DNA of 64,000 bases from an uncultured Altererythrobacter sp. (GTDB lineage Bacteria > Pseudomonadota > Alphaproteobacteria > Sphingomonadales > Sphingomonadaceae): the NCBI GenBank assembly GCA_913055875.1, contig CAJXJY010000013.1, positions 27,601 to 91,600 on the forward strand, given 5' to 3'. Each line of letters begins with the position of its first letter. Position 1 is the stretch's first letter. The translations under genes were made by a program, and so were the position numbers. Shown here piece after piece: positions 24,181 through 37,138 of this stretch. Below the pieces are notes generated by a model that saw only the letters and a list, made by a program, of their open reading frames with translations, ran no database searches and had not been told where the DNA came from.

Positions 24181-25767
24181 ATGAAGCCCGCCACTGTCAT
24201 CGGATTCCTCGGCTCGACGCTCGACGCGGCCAAGTTCGGCCCGTCGCGCTGGAACAAGTGGCGGCCGACGGTCAGTATCTGCATGCAGGAGGACTTGCGC
24301 GTCGATCGCTTCGTGCTGCTGCACGGCACCTATCACCAACGGCTCGCCGACTTCGTGATGCAGGATATCCGCGACGTCTCGCCCGAGACCGAAGTCGTGC
24401 CGCATCTGCTCGATTTCGACGATGCGTGGGATTTCGAGGAAGTCTACGGCAAGCTGCTCGACTTCGCGCGCAGCTTTCCCTTCGACCCGGACGTGCAGGA
24501 TTACCTGATCCACATCACCACCGGCACGCATGTCGCGCAGATCTGTCTCTTCCTGCTGACCGAGGCGCGCTATCTTCCGGGCCGCCTGTTGCAGACCCAG
24601 CCGCAGCGGGGCCAGCCGCAGCCGGTCGGGACCTGGGCTGCGATCGACCTCGACCTGTCGCGCTACGATTCGATCGCCACCCGCTTCGCCGAGGCGAGCG
24701 CCGAGAGCACCAGCTTCCTCAAGAGCGGCATCGAAACGCGCAACACGGCGTTCAACCGCATGATCGAGGAAATCGAGCAGGTCGCGATGCGCAGCCGCGC
24801 GCCGATTCTGCTGATGGGCCCGACCGGGGCGGGCAAGAGCCAGCTCGCCCGCAAGATCTACGAGCTGAAGAAACTGCGCCATCAGGTCAGCGGCCCGTTC
24901 GTCGAGGTCAATTGCGCCACCCTGAAGGGCGACAGCGCTATGTCGGCCCTGTTCGGGCACCGGAAAGGCGCCTTTACCGGAGCGGTGCAGGATCGCCCCG
25001 GCCTGCTGCGCAGCGCCGACAAGGGCGTCCTGTTCCTCGACGAGATCGGCGAACTGGGGCTCGACGAGCAGGCGATGATCCTGCGCGCGATCGAGGAAGG
25101 GCGCTTCCTGCCCGTCGGTGCGGACAGCGAGGCGAACAGCGAATTCCAGCTGATCGCCGGCACCAATCGCAACCTCATGGACGAGGTGGCGGCGGGCCAT
25201 TTCCGCGAGGACCTGTTCGCCCGCCTCAACCTGTGGACCTTCGCCCTGCCCGGCCTCGCCGAGCGCCGGGAGGATATCCAGCCCAATCTCGACTACGAGC
25301 TCGAGCGGTTCGCGGAACGCGAGGGCATGCGGGTGACCTTCAACAAGGAAGCGCGCGAACGTTACCTGGCTTTCGCCGAAAGCCCGGCGGCGCTGTGGCA
25401 GGGCAATTTCCGCGATCTCGCGGCCAGCGTGACGCGCATGGCGACGCTATGCCCGAGCGGGCGGATCGATCGCGCGGCGGTGGATTTCGAATGCGAGCGG
25501 CTGGCGCGGCTCTGGTCGGGCGAGCGGGCCGAGGAGAACATCCTCGCCGACTTGCTCGGACCGGAGGGCGTTGCAAAGATCGACCCGTTCGACCGCGTCC
25601 AGCTCGCCTATGTCGTCGAGACCTGCCGCAGCAGCGCCAGCCTGTCCGAAGCCGGGCGAACGCTCTTCGCCGTCTCGCGCGAGATCCGCACATCGACCAA
25701 CGATGCCGACCGCCTGCGGAAATATCTCGCCAGGTTCGGCCTGGAATGGGCGGCCGTAACGGGCTGA
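24181..25767 (+). CDS. rtcR: Sigma54-dependent RNA-repair regulator RtcR
   Basis: A 528-residue bacterial enhancer-binding protein. Residues 1 to about 185 are the RtcR sensor domain (GFLGSTLDAAKFG, HITTGTHVAQICLFLLTEARYLPG), a CARF-like domain thought to sense RNA-damage products. The AAA+ domain has Walker A GPTGAGKS at 213, the sigma54-contacting GAFTGA loop at 263, and FLDEIGEL as Walker B. A C-terminal DNA-binding part follows. The gene is divergent from rsr across 264 bp holding the sigma54 promoter. The ATG at 24181 has no clear ribosome site, so it may be expressed weakly. Confidence 0.95.
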   Translation: MKPATVIGFLGSTLDAAKFGPSRWNKWRPTVSICMQEDLRVDRFVLLHGTYHQRLADFVMQDIRDVSPETEVVPHLLDFDDAWDFEEVYGKLLDFARSFPFDPDVQDYLIHITTGTHVAQICLFLLTEARYLPGRLLQTQPQRGQPQPVGTWAAIDLDLSRYDSIATRFAEASAESTSFLKSGIETRNTAFNRMIEEIEQVAMRSRAPILLMGPTGAGKSQLARKIYELKKLRHQVSGPFVEVNCATLKGDSAMSALFGHRKGAFTGAVQDRPGLLRSADKGVLFLDEIGELGLDEQAMILRAIEEGRFLPVGADSEANSEFQLIAGTNRNLMDEVAAGHFREDLFARLNLWTFALPGLAERREDIQPNLDYELERFAEREGMRVTFNKEARERYLAFAESPAALWQGNFRDLAASVTRMATLCPSGRIDRAAVDFECERLARLWSGERAEENILADLLGPEGVAKIDPFDRVQLAYVVETCRSSASLSEAGRTLFAVSREIRTSTNDADRLRKYLARFGLEWAAVTG

Positions 25768-25948
25768 ACCGGCCGACCGCCTGCCAGGTCCTCGGATTTG
25801 TCTGACTTCATATAGTTCTGGGAATATCGCCAGAACCGGCTAAAACCTCTGGAAATCCACGGAAAGCTATGCGGCACGCCTTTTCCTCTTCACGACCACG
25901 GGTCAATCGGAACCCGGTGCTGCCCGCGCGATACCCTTTCATTCTTTG

Positions 25949-26030
25949 CTACGACCGATTTCATCGTTGCGCTGTTCGACGTGTTGCTGCGCCCGGCGCT
26001 GGCGTCGGGGGGAAGCCGGATCGGTCGTAG
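25949..26030. repeat. Spaced 11-bp inverted repeat in the rtcR-mcrB gap
   Basis: CTACGACCGAT (25949-25959) and ATCGGTCGTAG (26020-26030) are exact complements 60 bp apart, ending 48 bp before the mcrB start. The 310-bp gap 25768-26077 otherwise holds nothing I can identify. The repeat could be an operator for the restriction genes or a recombination scar. Confidence 0.4.
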
Positions 26031-26077
26031 AGAGCGAGTAGGCGCAGCGAAAACGCGAGACAGGCAAAGAGCGGCGA

Positions 26078-29193
<3,116 letters not shown>

Positions 29194-29197
<4 letters not shown>

Positions 29198-30549
29198 CCC
29201 ATCTTTCGGTCCACGAATGGGGCCGAGTGGCGGTAGGCGACGGGAATGCGCACGGGTTTAGCAGGGCGCAGGCCGATGCGCTGCTGGCTTCGGCACGGGC
29301 GCATCCGTGCGGCGGCAGCGAGGGCACTGCGATCCTTGCCGACCATCATCGCCACCTGACTGCGCGTCAGGTCGTGGGCGTGCTGGCGGCGAAAGGCTGC
29401 AGCCTGGAAATCCTGCCCAAGGTCGATTCTGCAGGTGCCGCCGAAGATGCCGCTACCGTGCGCCGACGCTTGATCGGCATGCTCGATGTCGCTCTGGGCC
29501 TCGACCTGTCCGGTGGCGGAGCGGCCAGTCTGGCGCGCCAGGACGAAACGCTGCTCGATATTCTGATCCGTCTGTTCGCCGACCGCCTGCTCGACGAAGT
29601 GCGTCGAGGTCTGCCGCGCCGATACCTGGAGCGTAGCGACGACTTACGCGCGCTGCGCGGCCGGATGGACGTGATCCGCCAGTTCACCATTCATGCCGTC
29701 CGGCCCGACAGGCTGGCCTGCCGGTACGACTCGCTGGAAGCGGACACGCCGTTGTTGCGGATCATGAAGGCTACGGTGCTGTTCCTCGCCCACTACGCGC
29801 GCTCGACCGAGACACGCCGCCGCCTGACGGAGTTGCGCCACCTTCTCGACGAAGTCACCGACGTTCCGCGCGCAAACTTGCCATGGGAGCGGGTGCAGCT
29901 CGATCGTTCGAACCGGCGCTGGCGCAGCCTGTTCGACCTGTCGCGCCTGTTCCTCAAACGCGATTGGCAGGCGACGCACCACCGGGAGGATGCGGGCGAG
30001 GGTATTACGCTCCTGTTTGCGATGAACGACCTCTTCGAGGCCTATGTCGCAGTGCTCTTGCGCCGGTCGCTTGCGGGTGAGGGTACGGAAGTGGTCGCGC
30101 AAGGGGGACTCGAATACTGCCTCGGCAAATGGCGCGAGGGGGAAGATTGCGAGGCCGACCTGTTCCAGACCCGGCCGGATATACTCTTGCGGCGCGACGG
30201 CCGGGTTGTGGGCATCGTCGATACGAAATGGAAGGCGCTGGCGGAACCGTTCGAGGGGAAGGGCGGCGTCGGTCAGTCGGATATCTATCAGATGATGGCC
30301 TATGCCCGGATTTATACCTGCGACGACCTGATGCTGCTGTACCCCTGCCGCCCCGGGAGCCCGAGCGCAGAGCGCATAGTGTTCGGCATGGCGCGCGGAT
30401 GCGAACGGCTGCGGATTGCACAGATCGATTTGGCCGGCGATACGCGGACGACGTCGATGGATCTTCGCAGGCTTGTGCAGGCCGCAAGCTCAGGATGCCG
30501 GCGGCGGCCTGCAAACGGTGCAGCGGGGCGGACAAGTCGCAAGCGGTAA
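29194..30549 (+). CDS. mcrC: McrC-type nuclease subunit
   Basis: A 451-residue partner of McrB that cuts DNA when the McrB motor is stalled on modified DNA. The N-terminal region (HLTARQVVGVLAAKGCSLEILPKV) is the McrB-contacting part. The PD-(D/E)xK nuclease core is in the last third: Asp 329 in RPDILLRRDG, then Asp 343 and Lys 345 in GIVDTKWK, followed by DIYQMMAYARIYTCDDLMLLYP. The ATG overlaps the mcrB stop (ATGA), a sign of coupled translation. Confidence 0.95.
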
Positions 30550-30848
30550 AGCCGGGCCATTGGCGTGGTCGTCGGGCGGCGGAAACGCAGGAACGCGCGC
30601 GCCTGCGGCAGGCGGCGAGCCCGGAGGGGCTCTATGCCGGGCGGCTTCGTTGGCTCTGGCCGCACGCGCCGCGCGGGGGAGAAAGCCTGCGCGCGCAGGC
30701 CGAACGCTTGAGCCGCATCGCTGTACAGGGCAAAGCCGTCGAGCGGCTCCAATCGAAATTGCGCCGCGAGAAGGACTTTGCCTGCAAGATCGAAATCAAC
30801 CGGGAATTGCGCCGCGAGCAGGCCGTGCCGAAAGGACAGACCGATTGA
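30495..30848 (+). pseudogene. DUF4391 C-terminal remnant
   Basis: The reading frame gives 117 residues whose last 90 (RLRQAASPEGLYAGRLRWL, then AVERLQSKLRREKDFACKIEINRELR) match the C-terminus of DUF4391 proteins, which normally sit directly before the Mod gene of this restriction-system type and are about twice as long. Here the 5' part is missing and the frame runs into the end of mcrC. I read it as a gene truncated when the mcrBC and mod-res modules were joined. A short functional protein cannot be ruled out. Confidence 0.6.
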
Positions 30849-30890
30849 ATTCTCCGCCCCGTTCGGGGGAGGGGTTTGACAGGGAAAAGC

Positions 30891-32798
30891 ATGACTATCG
30901 AGAAACTGGATGCATCCACCTCCGACCTGACCCGGCAGAACATCGAGCGGCTGCTCGAACTGTTTCCCGAATGCCGGACGGAGGGAAGCCGCGAGGATGC
31001 GCCTTCGGTCGATTTCGACCTCCTGCGTCAGGCGCTGACCGATTATCTGGTGGAAGGCCCGGCGGAGCGGTACCGGCTCGACTGGCCGGGCAAGCGTCAG
31101 GCGCTGCTCACCGCCAATACGCCGATCGACAAGACGCTGCGTCCGATGCGCGAGGAGAGCGTGGACTTCGATACCACGCGCAACCTGTTCATCGAAGGCG
31201 ACAATCTCGACGCGCTGAAGCTGTTGCAGGAGACCTATCTCGGCAAGATCAAGATGATCTATATCGACCCGCCGTATAACACGGGCAGGGACTTCGTTTA
31301 CAAGGACAATTTTTCAGTTCGCCGTCAAGACTACGAGGCCGGGAGCGGGCAGCGCGACGAGGCGGGCGGCAGGCTGGTGGCAAATCCCGAAAGCAATGGC
31401 CGTTTCCACTCCGACTGGCTGGCAATGATGTTTCCGCGTCTCAAGCTCGCCAAGAATCTCCTCGCAGAGGATGGCGCGATTTTCATCTCCATAGACGAGG
31501 GCGAGAAGAGCGCGCTGATCTCGCTTTGCAACGAGATTTTCGGTGAATCCGCGTTGCGAAACGTGCTTGCGGTTCGAAGGCGCGTGAAGAGCCTCAACCT
31601 TCAGTTCGCGGAAGCCGGTCTTGCTTCCTTCAACGTCGGCCTGGAGTACATCCTGGTATACGCAAAATCCGACAAATTCCTCTTTTCCGCGATCCACCAG
31701 AAAAAGAAAAACGCGCCGACGAAGGGGACATGGAACGTGTTCTGGAGTGGCGCCGATCGTCCCACCATGCGGTACGAACTGATGGGCTTTACCCCTAAGA
31801 CCGGTCAGTGGCGCTGGTCGGAGGAAAAGGCGCTCGAGGGGGTCGCAAACTACGAGGGCTATCTGAAAGACGACAACGGTCAGTCGCTCGAAGAGTATTG
31901 GGAGGGGACAGGGAAGAGCAAGAGGTTCGTCCGTCGTATCGAGAACGGCGAAGGAAAAAACGGGGGTGTGCAGTACTGGGTGCCGCCGTCGGCTACGTCT
32001 TTGCGAACCTCGAACTGGCTCGATCTCGAAGTCTCGCAAATCAGGAAGGACTACGATCTTCCTTTCGACAATCCGAAAAATGTCGATTTGATGATCGAGC
32101 TGATAAAGGCTTGCGGAACGACCGATCTGACTTGCCTCGACTTTTTCGCGGGCTCTGGCACGACCGGCGATGCCGTCATGCGGCTGAACGCAGCCGACGG
32201 TGGAGAAAGGCGCTTCATTCTCGTCCAGGCAGCGGCCGAGATGGAGGCGGACGATACCGGGTTCGATACGCTGGCGGAGATTTCCCGCAAACGCCTCGAG
32301 CTGGCGAGCCGGCGAATTTCGGATAACGGCGAAGATGCCGGGAGTGTGGATACCGGCTTTCGCGCCTTCCGCATCGACAGCGGCAACTTCGCCGACACCA
32401 GCGTTACCCCCAGGGAGGCCACCCAGGAAGCGCTTGCGGGGATGGCCAACCATATCAAGGACGACCGCAGCGAGGAGGACTTGCTGTTCGGCGCGCTGCT
32501 GCGCTGGGGTGTCGATATCAGTCTGCCGATCAAGCAGCGCGAGCTGGCCGGGCGCACGGTTTGGGAAGTCGAGTCCGCGGAGGACGGCACTGGCCGGCCG
32601 CAGCTGTTGGCTTGCTTCGCGCGGCCAGGCAGAAGCGGCAAGGGCGGGATCGATACCGAGCTGGCCGACGCCATGGCAGAGCTCAATCCCGTGAAAGTGC
32701 TCTTTCGCGACGACGGGTTTGCGGACGATGCGACGATGGAAAACGTGCATTCCCGTTTCAGGCAGCTGGCGCCCGACGCCGAAGTGAAGGTGTTGTAA
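30891..32798 (+). CDS. Type III-like DNA adenine methyltransferase (Mod)
   Basis: A 635-residue site-specific methyltransferase that should modify adenine and set sequence specificity. The catalytic motif DPPY is at Asp 126 (IYIDPPYNTGRDFVY), and the AdoMet motif I follows later at DFFAGSGTTGDAVM (417-430), which is the beta-class order. A target-recognition region lies between them. The ATG at 30891 follows AGGGA. The N-terminal signature LTRQNIERLLELFPECRTEG is usual for Mod subunits of the DUF4391-Mod-Res group. The Res subunit follows after a 130-bp gap. Confidence 0.93.
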   Translation: MTIEKLDASTSDLTRQNIERLLELFPECRTEGSREDAPSVDFDLLRQALTDYLVEGPAERYRLDWPGKRQALLTANTPIDKTLRPMREESVDFDTTRNLFIEGDNLDALKLLQETYLGKIKMIYIDPPYNTGRDFVYKDNFSVRRQDYEAGSGQRDEAGGRLVANPESNGRFHSDWLAMMFPRLKLAKNLLAEDGAIFISIDEGEKSALISLCNEIFGESALRNVLAVRRRVKSLNLQFAEAGLASFNVGLEYILVYAKSDKFLFSAIHQKKKNAPTKGTWNVFWSGADRPTMRYELMGFTPKTGQWRWSEEKALEGVANYEGYLKDDNGQSLEEYWEGTGKSKRFVRRIENGEGKNGGVQYWVPPSATSLRTSNWLDLEVSQIRKDYDLPFDNPKNVDLMIELIKACGTTDLTCLDFFAGSGTTGDAVMRLNAADGGERRFILVQAAAEMEADDTGFDTLAEISRKRLELASRRISDNGEDAGSVDTGFRAFRIDSGNFADTSVTPREATQEALAGMANHIKDDRSEEDLLFGALLRWGVDISLPIKQRELAGRTVWEVESAEDGTGRPQLLACFARPGRSGKGGIDTELADAMAELNPVKVLFRDDGFADDATMENVHSRFRQLAPDAEVKVL

Positions 32799-32928
32799 TG
32801 TTGGCTTCTCCCAACTCCGTTCGGGCTGAACTAGTCGCAGCCCTGCTCTTCCCTTTCGCCGTGGCGCTCGGAGGAAAGAGAGCCCTTCGACTGGCTCGGG
32901 GCGAACGGGTCGGGAGGGCAGCCCTTCG

Positions 32929-35900
32929 ATGACCAAACAGATATTCAAGCCGCTCGACTACCAGGCCAGGGCCGCGCAGGCGGTGGTCGATTGCTTTGCC
33001 GGACAACCGCGCAGCGAAGGGATCGGCTACCGCATGGATCCGGGTGCGGACCCGGGAGCTCAGGCCGGCTTGTTCGGGAACGGGCTGCGCAATGCGCCGC
33101 TGGAGCTGTCCGAGACCGACCTGCTGGAGAACATCCGCAAGGTGCAGATGGCGCAGCACCTGCCGCCCTCGGGCGAGCTGGCGAAGAGCAAGGCCGCAAA
33201 GGTCAATCTCGATGTCGAAATGGAAACCGGCACCGGCAAGACCTTCGTCTATCTCGACACGATGTACCGGCTCCACGCCGAGTACGGCTGGTCGAAATTC
33301 ATCGTCGTCGTGCCGAGCATCGCGATCCGCGAAGGAGTGAAGAAGACGCTCGAGGATACCGAGGGCTGGTTCCAGTCGCTCTACGGGCACAAGATCCGGC
33401 ACTTCGTCTATAATAGCGGCCAGCTCGACAAGCTCACCTCGTTCAGCGAGGATGGCGGGCTGCACTGCATGATCATCAACACGCAGGCCTTCACGGCAGA
33501 TGTGCGCGCCGGCGATACCGGACGCGGGGCGGGGCGGATCATCTTCGATACGCCCGACAGCTTCCAGAGCCGCCGCCCGATCGACGTGATCGCGGGCAAT
33601 CGCCCGATCCTGATCCTCGACGAACCACAGCGCATGGAAGGGGCGAAGACGCAGGCCGCGATGACGCATTTCGAGGCGCCGCTAGCGCTGCGCTATTCGG
33701 CGACGCACAAGACGCGCCACGATCTAGTCCACCGGCTCGATGCGCTCGATGCCTACAATCGCAAGCTTGTGAAGAAGATTCAGGTGAAGGGGGTGACGAC
33801 CAGGGGCCTGCCGGGTCTGGACGGCTATCTCTACCTGTCGCACTTCCGCACCTTCGCCGATGGCCGCAAGCCGGAAGCGCGGGTGACGATCGAGCATGTT
33901 CTCAAGGGCGGGCAGGTGAAGCGCAAGCCGGTATGGCTGCGCGACGGCGACAGGCTGGAGGAGAAATCCGGCGGGCTGGCCGAATATGCGGGCTATACCG
34001 TCTCCAACATCGATGCGACGCAGCGGACGGTCGAATTCCTCAACGGGCAGGTGCTGGAAGAAGGGTGCGTCACCGGAGACGCCGGCGAAGACGCGGTGCG
34101 CCGCGTGCAAATCCGCGAGACGATCCGCACCCATTTCGAACGCGAGCGGATGCTGCATGCGCGCGGGATCAAGGTGCTCTCGCTGTTCTTCATCGACGAG
34201 GTGGCAAAATACCGCGTCTACGGCGAAGACGGCGGGAAGGAGAACGGCCTCTACGCGCAGATGTTCGAAGAGGAGTACCGGCGTGCGCTCGACGAGCTGA
34301 AGGAGCTGGATGCCAGCGACGAAGCCTGGCTTGCCTATGTGAAGCGCGATCGTCCGCACGAGGTGCATGACGGCTATTTCTCGATCGACAGGAAGGGCCG
34401 CATGGTCGAGCCGTCGGTAAACAGGACCGGCGACGAGAAAGGCGAGGCGAAGGACGAGTCGTCCTACGACCTGATCCTGAAGGACAAGGGCCGCCTGCTG
34501 TCGCTGGACGAGCCGGTTCGCTTCGTCTTCTCGCACTCGGCGCTGCGTGAAGGCTGGGACAATCCGAACGTCTTCACTATCTGTACGCTGAAACAGTCCG
34601 ATCACGAGATCGGAAAGCGCCAGGAGGTCGGGCGCGGTCTCCGGATCAGCGTCGACGCGAACGGCCACCGCACCGACGGCGAAAGCATCGTACACCAGAT
34701 CAACGTGCTGACCGTCATTGCGTCGGAGAGCTACGACGACTTCGCCAAGGCCCTCCAGGACGAGATGGCCGATGCCCTCGCAGGTCGCCCGCGCGAAGCC
34801 AGCGTGGCGTACTTCCAGTCGCTCAGCGTCAATACGCCGGAGGGTTCGCGCGAAGTAACGCAGCAGGAGGCGCGCGAGCTGGAATACTGGCTGACGGTCG
34901 AACGCTATATCGACCAGGCCTATCACATAACTTCCAAATGGCACGAGCACCGGGATACGATCGCCGAAGCCGTTGCAGCCGGAGCGTCCGGCAGGATCGA
35001 CGAGGCGTCGAGCGAGGCGCAGGCGATCTGGGCGAGCTTCCCCCAGCCGCTGCAAGGCAACGCCGCCGAATATGTCGCGCTGGTCGATACCGTGTTCGAC
35101 GAGACGGCCCTGCGCCGGATGACGGGCAATCGGCGCGATATGATCCTCCCCCGGGTGCGCCGGAAGAACCTCGAGAAGGAGGCGTTCCTGGAGCTGTGGA
35201 ACAGGATCAACCGCAAGGCCGTCTGTTTCACCGACCTGGATACCGGGAAGCTGATCGCGAGCGCCATCGCGCGGCTCGACGGCGATCTGGCCGTAGACCG
35301 GCAAAGAATCGTGGTTACGGGCGCCGAGCTCGCCGGCGGCCTCGGCGCAGAGGATATCCGCAGCCGTTCTGGATTCCGCGCGGAACGGTCGCGCTCGGAG
35401 TATCGCGAGGACGCGGTCGAAAGCGACGTCCGCTTCGACTTGATCGGCCGGCTGGCATCGTCGACGCGGCTTACCCGCCGGACCGCGGGACGCATCCTCA
35501 CCGGCATCAAGGCGAGCACCTTTGCGATGTTCGGCCGAAACCCCGAAATGTTCCTCCGCAAAGCCGCCGACCTGATCCGCCGGGAGAAGGTCGCCCTGGC
35601 GATCGAATCGCTGCGCTACGAAAAAACCGGGCAGACCTACGATGTCTCCATCTTCGAGACCGACCGCTACGAGATCCCGTCCGAAAGCGCATTCGAGGCG
35701 GCAAGCCACGTCTACGATTACGTCGCGGTCGATTCGAAGAACGAGCGCAAGTTCGCGCAGGAACTGGAGGCGGCCGAGGAGGTCGTGGTTTACGCAAAGC
35801 TTCCGCGCGGCTTCGTGATCCCGACGCCGGGTGGCAGCTACAATCCGGACTGGGCCATCGCTCTGGAGTTTGCCGGAGAGAGACAGATCTATTTCGTGGC

Positions 35901-36051
35901 CGAGACCAAGGCCGATACAAGCGCCGAACAGCTGCGGCTGGCCGAGCTGCAAAGCATCGACAGTGCCGAACGGTATTTCCGCGACGTGTCGCCGGAGATC
36001 GTGTTCAGGAAGATCGAGGGATACGACGAGTTGCTAGATGCGATCGGCTGA
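32929..36051 (+). CDS. Type III-like restriction subunit (Res), SF2 helicase-nuclease
   Basis: A 1040-residue ATP-dependent restriction subunit. The helicase has Walker A ETGTGKT (residues about 99-105, Lys 104), motif II LILDEPQRMEG, and motif VI-like EIGKRQEVGRGLRI. The C-terminal PD-ExK nuclease is intact: Asp 974 in YNPDWAIALEF and E992-x-K994 in VAETKAD. It needs the Mod protein for target recognition, so the pair should restrict unmodified foreign DNA. The ATG at 32929 begins MTKQIFKPLDYQARA. Confidence 0.95.
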   Translation: MTKQIFKPLDYQARAAQAVVDCFAGQPRSEGIGYRMDPGADPGAQAGLFGNGLRNAPLELSETDLLENIRKVQMAQHLPPSGELAKSKAAKVNLDVEMETGTGKTFVYLDTMYRLHAEYGWSKFIVVVPSIAIREGVKKTLEDTEGWFQSLYGHKIRHFVYNSGQLDKLTSFSEDGGLHCMIINTQAFTADVRAGDTGRGAGRIIFDTPDSFQSRRPIDVIAGNRPILILDEPQRMEGAKTQAAMTHFEAPLALRYSATHKTRHDLVHRLDALDAYNRKLVKKIQVKGVTTRGLPGLDGYLYLSHFRTFADGRKPEARVTIEHVLKGGQVKRKPVWLRDGDRLEEKSGGLAEYAGYTVSNIDATQRTVEFLNGQVLEEGCVTGDAGEDAVRRVQIRETIRTHFERERMLHARGIKVLSLFFIDEVAKYRVYGEDGGKENGLYAQMFEEEYRRALDELKELDASDEAWLAYVKRDRPHEVHDGYFSIDRKGRMVEPSVNRTGDEKGEAKDESSYDLILKDKGRLLSLDEPVRFVFSHSALREGWDNPNVFTICTLKQSDHEIGKRQEVGRGLRISVDANGHRTDGESIVHQINVLTVIASESYDDFAKALQDEMADALAGRPREASVAYFQSLSVNTPEGSREVTQQEARELEYWLTVERYIDQAYHITSKWHEHRDTIAEAVAAGASGRIDEASSEAQAIWASFPQPLQGNAAEYVALVDTVFDETALRRMTGNRRDMILPRVRRKNLEKEAFLELWNRINRKAVCFTDLDTGKLIASAIARLDGDLAVDRQRIVVTGAELAGGLGAEDIRSRSGFRAERSRSEYREDAVESDVRFDLIGRLASSTRLTRRTAGRILTGIKASTFAMFGRNPEMFLRKAADLIRREKVALAIESLRYEKTGQTYDVSIFETDRYEIPSESAFEAASHVYDYVAVDSKNERKFAQELEAAEEVVVYAKLPRGFVIPTPGGSYNPDWAIALEFAGERQIYFVAETKADTSAEQLRLAELQSIDSAERYFRDVSPEIVFRKIEGYDELLDAIG

Positions 36052-36142
36052 GGCTTGGCCGGCACCCGATACGGAGCAGGGCTGAGAATCGGGGCGCTAG
36101 CAGCCGGTTCCGCTTGCCCGTTCCAAAGCGGATTTGCCGGGT

Positions 36143-36661
36143 TCAGCCATGCAGGTTGATGAGCGAATCCATGAGCCCCTCGTCAGCGCTGGAACAAACG
36201 CCGAGCACGACCGCCTCGTCGCACCCGTCTGCCGTTACGTAGGCGTGGCCCATGGTGGAATCGATGTAAATGCCCTGACCTTCCTCGATCCTGACGGGGT
36301 CGTAGAACTCGGTGTGTACCTCGATCGCGCCTTCTATCACGGAGATGAACTCTTCGCCGTGATGGCGTACGAGATCACCGAATTCCTTCGCGCTATGCTT
36401 GCGGATGCGCGTTATGATCGGGATCATGCGCTTCTGGCGCAAGTCCGTACACAGATAGTGATAGTCGTAATTTTCCGTCGTGGCGCGCGCCGCGGTCTCC
36501 AATGTCGCAACGCTCCGCCTGCCTGTCACACGCGGCGATTTGTCTCCATCGTCCTCGGCAAAGAGGTCGGACATGCGGATGTTGAGCCGCTGGCTGACCT
36601 GTTGCAGCTTGTCGTGGCTACACTGGCACAGGAAAAGATTGCCGCAGGTTCGCGGGATCAA
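36143..36661 (-). pseudogene. N-terminally truncated XRE-cupin regulator
   Basis: The frame encodes the end of a helix-turn-helix (DKLQQVSQRLNIRMSDLFAEDD) and a complete cupin domain (HHGEEFISVIEGAIEVHTEFYDPVRIEEGQGIYIDSTMGHAYV). The first three helices of the XRE domain are missing; upstream of KLQQ the frame gives unrelated sequence and no good start, only a TTG. It therefore cannot bind DNA as a normal family member. It lies about 170 bp from tRNA-Ser, at the edge of the restriction block, which suggests loss of its 5' end in a recombination event. Confidence 0.65.
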
Positions 36662-36827
36662 TCCACTGCCGCAGCGGCATGAGCCATGGCGCTTGTCTGT
36701 CGATCAAAGCTGCCAGCCACGCAAACCCGTCGATAAAATCGGGACAAAGTGGCGGAGAGTTCGGGACGAAGCTCGAACTCGGAGCCATGCGCTCAAGCAG
36801 CCGGAGGCGGTAGCGCAGACAGGAAGG

Positions 36828-36918
36828 TGGCGGAGACGGAGGGATTCGAACCCTCGATACCCGATAAGGGTATGGTTCCTTAGCAGGGAACTGGTTTCAG
36901 CCACTCACCCACGTCTCC
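36828..36918 (-). tRNA. tRNA-Ser (GCT)
   Basis: A 91-nt tRNA including an encoded CCA. The acceptor GGAGACG pairs with CGTCTCC (discriminator G). The anticodon loop CTGCTAA between GTTCC and GGAAC gives anticodon GCT. The long variable arm (ACCC...GGGT) is class II as expected for Ser, and the T-arm is GAGGG-TTCGAAT-CCCTC. The rest of the gap 36662-37138 holds nothing else that I recognise apart from the eipA leader. Confidence 0.97.
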
Positions 36919-37138
36919 GCACGACGCATCATGGCTGCGAGCCGCGCGCTATAACGGGCGCGCCGCATGGCATCAAGCCAAGTCTCCGCAGCACCAGCGA
37001 AAATCGCGCCTCCGCCATCGCGGGACTCGACTCGCCGCATTTTCGATTCGGTTCGTCGCCGGTTCATTGCCGCTTCAGGGGTAAAGGATTCTCATTGCAG
37101 CTGCAGAATTCCGCATGTGCGCACGAGGAGGGATCATC

